38,759 nucleotides of DNA, from the NCBI RefSeq assembly GCF_003859805.1, contig NZ_RQZG01000025.1, positions 1 through 38,759 on the forward strand, written 5' to 3'. The position numbers and the translations under genes are program-made. The notes under the pieces are model-generated. The model saw nothing but the letters and a program-made list of their open reading frames with translations, ran no database searches and was not told where the DNA came from. This stretch comes from Arachnia propionica (GTDB lineage Bacteria > Actinomycetota > Actinomycetes > Propionibacteriales > Propionibacteriaceae). Below, one piece after another: positions 36,770-38,759 of the stretch (position 1 is the stretch's first letter; every line of letters starts with the position of its first letter).

Positions 36770-37224
36770 GCGTCCTCCTCGAGACCCCCGTCCTCACCCC
36801 GGAGTCGTGGGGGGTGATCGCAGGAATGGCCCTCACCGTCGGTGCCGGGGTCATCCTCGGCATCCGCAAGGGATGGGCCGCCATCCTGCCCATCCTGAGG
36901 TCAACGAGCAAGGCTACGGCCGAGATCAAGGAGCAGGTCGCCAACACCCACACGACGAACCTCCGGGTCGACATGGATGTCATCACTGCCATCACATCCC
37001 GGATCGAGGAGAAAGCCGACCGGCTGCTGGAGATCAGCGAGCGCCACGACGTCGAGTTCAAGCACGTCAACAGCCGCCTCGATGGCCATGATGCGCGCTT
37101 CACGGCCGCTGACCAGCGCATCACCAACGTCAAGGCGGCCGTCGATCACGCCCTGCACGATCACTCCATGCGGCTGCACGAGGTCGAGGCTGAGCGCCGC
37201 ACCGACTGGAAGGACAACCCATGA
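36766..37224 (+). CDS. Membrane-anchored coiled-coil protein of the lysis cassette (DUF2746-like)
   Basis: A transmembrane helix (VIAGMALTVGAGVILGI) near residues 17-33 is followed by a long coiled coil (ATAEIKEQVANTHTTNL, SRIEEKADRLLEISERHD, VNSRLDGHDARF). DUF2746-type proteins with this plan sit next to lysins in actinophages. Candidate roles are a holin or spanin-like partner. GTG start overlaps the lysin stop. Confidence 0.65.
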   Translation: MSVLLETPVLTPESWGVIAGMALTVGAGVILGIRKGWAAILPILRSTSKATAEIKEQVANTHTTNLRVDMDVITAITSRIEEKADRLLEISERHDVEFKHVNSRLDGHDARFTAADQRITNVKAAVDHALHDHSMRLHEVEAERRTDWKDNP

Positions 37225-37952
37225 TCCGCCCACGTCGCCGCCGTCCTCGGCCGGAGCTGATGGAGTACCGCACCTACGGTGGCTGGTCCGTGCAGCGGCC
37301 CGAGTTCGGGACCCTCGGGCGGTACAGCCCCGACATGACCCGGCTCCTGCCCGACGGCCGCACCTTCGAGCTGCGGCTCCGCCTCGACCGCGCCGCCTAC
37401 CAGCTGTTCCGCGACCTCGGAGTCAGCCATGAGGAGGCCCTGCACCACTCCCTGCTGTGCCCGTCGTGGGCGGGCCTCCACAACGCCCCAGCACACGGGG
37501 TCTGGGAGATGGACATCAAGGCCCCCGACACGGACCGCGTGGAGATGGTCGCCATGCTCTGGCCCGAATCCGACGACGAGTGGCCCCTCGGCGAGATCAA
37601 CTTCCTCGAGGGCCGCATCGGCTCCGGTGAGACGATGACGAACCTCCACTGGCCAGATGACGAGGGCCAGCCCCAGCATGATCCGGCGATGATCCCCGTC
37701 GATGTCACCCAGTGGCACCGCTACCGCGTCGACGTCCGCCCCGGCATGGTCCGATGGGGCATCGACGGCCGCACCGTCCGGACGCTGCGCACCCCCCACG
37801 CCCCGCACGACGTGCCCGTCCACATGGTCGTCCAGGCCGGAGTGAACCGCGCCTTCCTCCAGGACTGGCACCCGAACATCGAGTGGGAGGAGCGCATCCT
37901 GATCCGCCCACTCCGAGCACCCCACAACAACCGAAAGGAAACTGCATCATGA
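37221..37952 (+). CDS. GH16-type glycoside hydrolase (concanavalin fold), D-to-N at the catalytic motif
   Basis: A 243-aa protein with GH16 features: GGWSVQRPEFGTLGRYSPDM, a central MLWPESDDEWPLGEINFLEG and late strands VTQWHRYRVDVRPGMVRWGI. The GH16 catalytic motif E-x-D-x-x-E reads E125-I-N127-F-L-E130: both glutamates are present but the middle Asp is Asn. The flanking PE.DEWP..EI and W.RYRV fit the family. It could degrade capsule or wall glycan at lysis or infection, or act as a lectin. No signal peptide; export would need the holin. Confidence 0.75.
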   Translation: MIRPRRRRPRPELMEYRTYGGWSVQRPEFGTLGRYSPDMTRLLPDGRTFELRLRLDRAAYQLFRDLGVSHEEALHHSLLCPSWAGLHNAPAHGVWEMDIKAPDTDRVEMVAMLWPESDDEWPLGEINFLEGRIGSGETMTNLHWPDDEGQPQHDPAMIPVDVTQWHRYRVDVRPGMVRWGIDGRTVRTLRTPHAPHDVPVHMVVQAGVNRAFLQDWHPNIEWEERILIRPLRAPHNNRKETAS

Positions 37953-38185
37953 TCTGGACCCGAGCTTTCTGGATGGGCGCCACCGAGCGCGCCGTCAAGA
38001 CCGTCGCACAGGCCCTCGTGGCCGTCGTCGGCGTCGCCGGGATCGGTATCCTCGACGTCAACTGGGGCTCCGCCCTCAGTGTGGCCGCTGCTGCCGGTCT
38101 CGCCTCCCTGCTGACCAGCATCGGGAGCGCTGACTTCGTCGCCGGACATCAGCCTGAGCCGCTCCCGGAGCACGGCGATGCCTGA
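37949..38185 (+). CDS. Holin (phage r1t family type)
   Basis: A 78-aa protein with two transmembrane segments (AQALVAVVGVAGIGIL and LSVAAAAGLASLLTSIG) and the family pattern MGATERAVKTVAQAL ... LDVNWGSALSVAAAAGL. It would form membrane lesions that release the endolysin at lysis. CGAAAGGAAAC precedes ATG 37949. It follows the GH16 gene and overlaps the next gene by 8 bp. Confidence 0.85.
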   Translation: MIWTRAFWMGATERAVKTVAQALVAVVGVAGIGILDVNWGSALSVAAAAGLASLLTSIGSADFVAGHQPEPLPEHGDA

Positions 38186-38492
38186 CCTGCCCAGTCTCGA
38201 CGGCCTGACCTCCACCCAGCTCATCGAGCTGCTGGAGGACGCCCAGCGGGCCTACATGGCTGCCGTCGAGCGCGAGAAGGCTGAGGCCGCGAGCGCGCAG
38301 CAGCAGCTCATCACCCTGGCCGAGCAGCTCGGCCAGCAGATCGCCGCACTCACCGCCATCGTCGAGGCCCCGGCCGAGAGCCTCGACCCCGTGCAGGCGG
38401 TCCGGACGATCGCCGGGGCGCTCGGGCAGGTCACCGAGCTGGCCCGGCAGTCCGTGCTTGTCGGGGCGCAGGCCGCCGAGATGCACCACTGA
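38178..38492 (+). CDS. Coiled-coil protein downstream of the holin (104 aa)
   Basis: A helical protein with a long coiled coil (LTSTQLIELLEDAQRAYMAA, VEREKAEAASAQQQLITLAE) and no membrane helix. It overlaps the holin gene by 8 bp and is the last gene before the right-end terminator. It might regulate lysis timing or be a minor structural protein; not recognised. Confidence 0.65.
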   Translation: MPDLPSLDGLTSTQLIELLEDAQRAYMAAVEREKAEAASAQQQLITLAEQLGQQIAALTAIVEAPAESLDPVQAVRTIAGALGQVTELARQSVLVGAQAAEMHH

Positions 38493-38518
38493 CCCGGACT
38501 GACCCAGCGCACAAGAGG

Positions 38519-38556
38519 AAGAGCCCCCCACCCTGCTGCGGGTGGGGGGCTCTTTT
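38519..38556 (+). terminator. Terminator of the late operon
   Basis: A nearly perfect hairpin (AAGAGCCCCCCACCC with its complement) around a short loop is followed by TTTT and CGTG. It ends the rightward late transcript before the attachment region. Confidence 0.9.
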
Positions 38557-38569
38557 CGTGTTCTCTCCT

Positions 38570-38627
38570 GGGGCCTCGTCGGGGCCTGAAAGATCCCGGA
38601 AAGCCGCCTTGGGGCCTCTCGGGGCCT
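38570..38627. repeat. Two paired integrase arm-type sites (right arm)
   Basis: GGGGCCT occurs at 38570-38576 and 38581-38587 (11 bp apart), then at 38611-38617 and 38621-38627 (10 bp apart). The same paired heptamer lies beside the other att core at 80-97. Three pairs flanking the recombination core match arm sites of a tyrosine integrase. Confidence 0.55.
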
Positions 38628-38628
38628 G

Positions 38629-38658
38629 CGTTTCAGAGCATTTCCAGACATTTCGAGA
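38629..38658. repeat. Helically phased 10-bp repeats, candidate excisionase sites
   Basis: CATTTCCAGA (38639-38648) and CATTTCGAGA (38649-38658) are tandem 9/10 matches. A weaker third unit, CGTTTCAGAG, lies at 38629-38638. The 10-bp phase places each unit on the same DNA face, as for cooperative Xis binding. They lie between arm sites and core. The assignment to the excisionase-like gene at 3818 is inference. Confidence 0.4.
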
Positions 38659-38734
38659 TGATTCACAACGGCAGCAAAACGCCTTGCCAAAACCGATTTC
38701 TGCCCCCGACAAGCCCCTATGCCTGGCCGATTGA

Positions 38735-38759
38735 GGGACGAGTCGGCCTGTAAGCCGGA
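38735..38759. repeat. attR core (right copy of the 25-bp att repeat)
   Basis: Exact copy of bases 1-25. It marks the right boundary of the prophage. The spacer 38659-38734 holds nothing recognisable beyond AT-richer sequence. Confidence 0.9.
38735..38759 (-). ncRNA. rnpB: 3' end of host RNase P RNA gene (partial)
   Basis: On the minus strand this reads TCCGGCTTACAGGCC and then GACTCGTCCC. Bacterial RNase P RNAs end with CCGGCTTA followed by the 3' strand of helix P1, and actinobacterial P1 strands resemble GGCCGACTCGTC. The phage copy would restore the 3' end, leaving rnpB functional. The body of the gene would be outside the window to the right. Confidence 0.55.

Overview
The window is one complete integrated temperate siphophage (prophage), bounded by a perfect 25-bp direct repeat at 1-25 and 38735-38759 (attL and attR). 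Read on the minus strand, the repeat resembles the 3' end of an actinobacterial RNase P RNA gene (CCGGCTTA followed by a P1-helix strand ending CGACTCGTC). The phage therefore appears integrated in the 3' end of rnpB, with the rnpB body to the right of the window. High G+C, many GTG starts, ATGA/GTGA gene overlaps and leaderless-type promoters point to an actinobacterial host. Propionibacteriaceae is only a guess.

Layout. 55-3494 (minus strand) is the lysogeny block: tyrosine integrase, ImmA-type metallopeptidase, a frameshifted DUF2335-like membrane protein, a membrane-anchored surface protein and the HTH repressor. 3495-3581 holds divergent promoters. 3582-5143 is the early switch: a Cro-like protein, an excisionase-like protein, a tiny opposite-strand gene and a BRO/KilAC antirepressor. 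5140-12286 is a tightly overlapping early operon of small genes, including two HTH proteins, DUF3846 and DUF4406 proteins, a RuvC-like resolvase, an HNH homing-type endonuclease, a Cas4/RecB-like exonuclease and a probable ssDNA-binding-type protein. 12365-14866 encodes an 833-aa primase-helicase. It is followed by an intergenic region (14867-15330) with 43-bp direct repeats and 14 exact copies of the octamer GCGCCACC, a strong candidate replication origin. 15331-18264 holds more small genes, including a duplicated pair (membrane coiled-coil protein plus 'ANLIAL' protein).

The late region begins with a promoter at 18247-18275, an HNH nuclease, a GC-rich possible cos region, terminase subunits, portal, and a MuF protein whose C-terminus looks like a bacterial EndoU ribonuclease toxin. 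The next gene, 80 aa, has its own -10 element and a strong terminator, as expected of an immunity gene that must be expressed in the lysogen. Scaffold, capsid, connectors, tail tube, chaperones, tape measure (with an embedded M15-type peptidase) and three tail-tip proteins follow. The lysis cassette comprises an M15-like endolysin, a membrane coiled-coil protein, a GH16-type hydrolase and an r1t-like holin. The right end carries a terminator and clustered repeats that look like integrase arm sites and excisionase sites.

The most notable systems are the MuF-EndoU toxin with an autonomously expressed putative immunity gene, the iteron origin, the duplicated small membrane/soluble gene pairs, and the rnpB attachment site.
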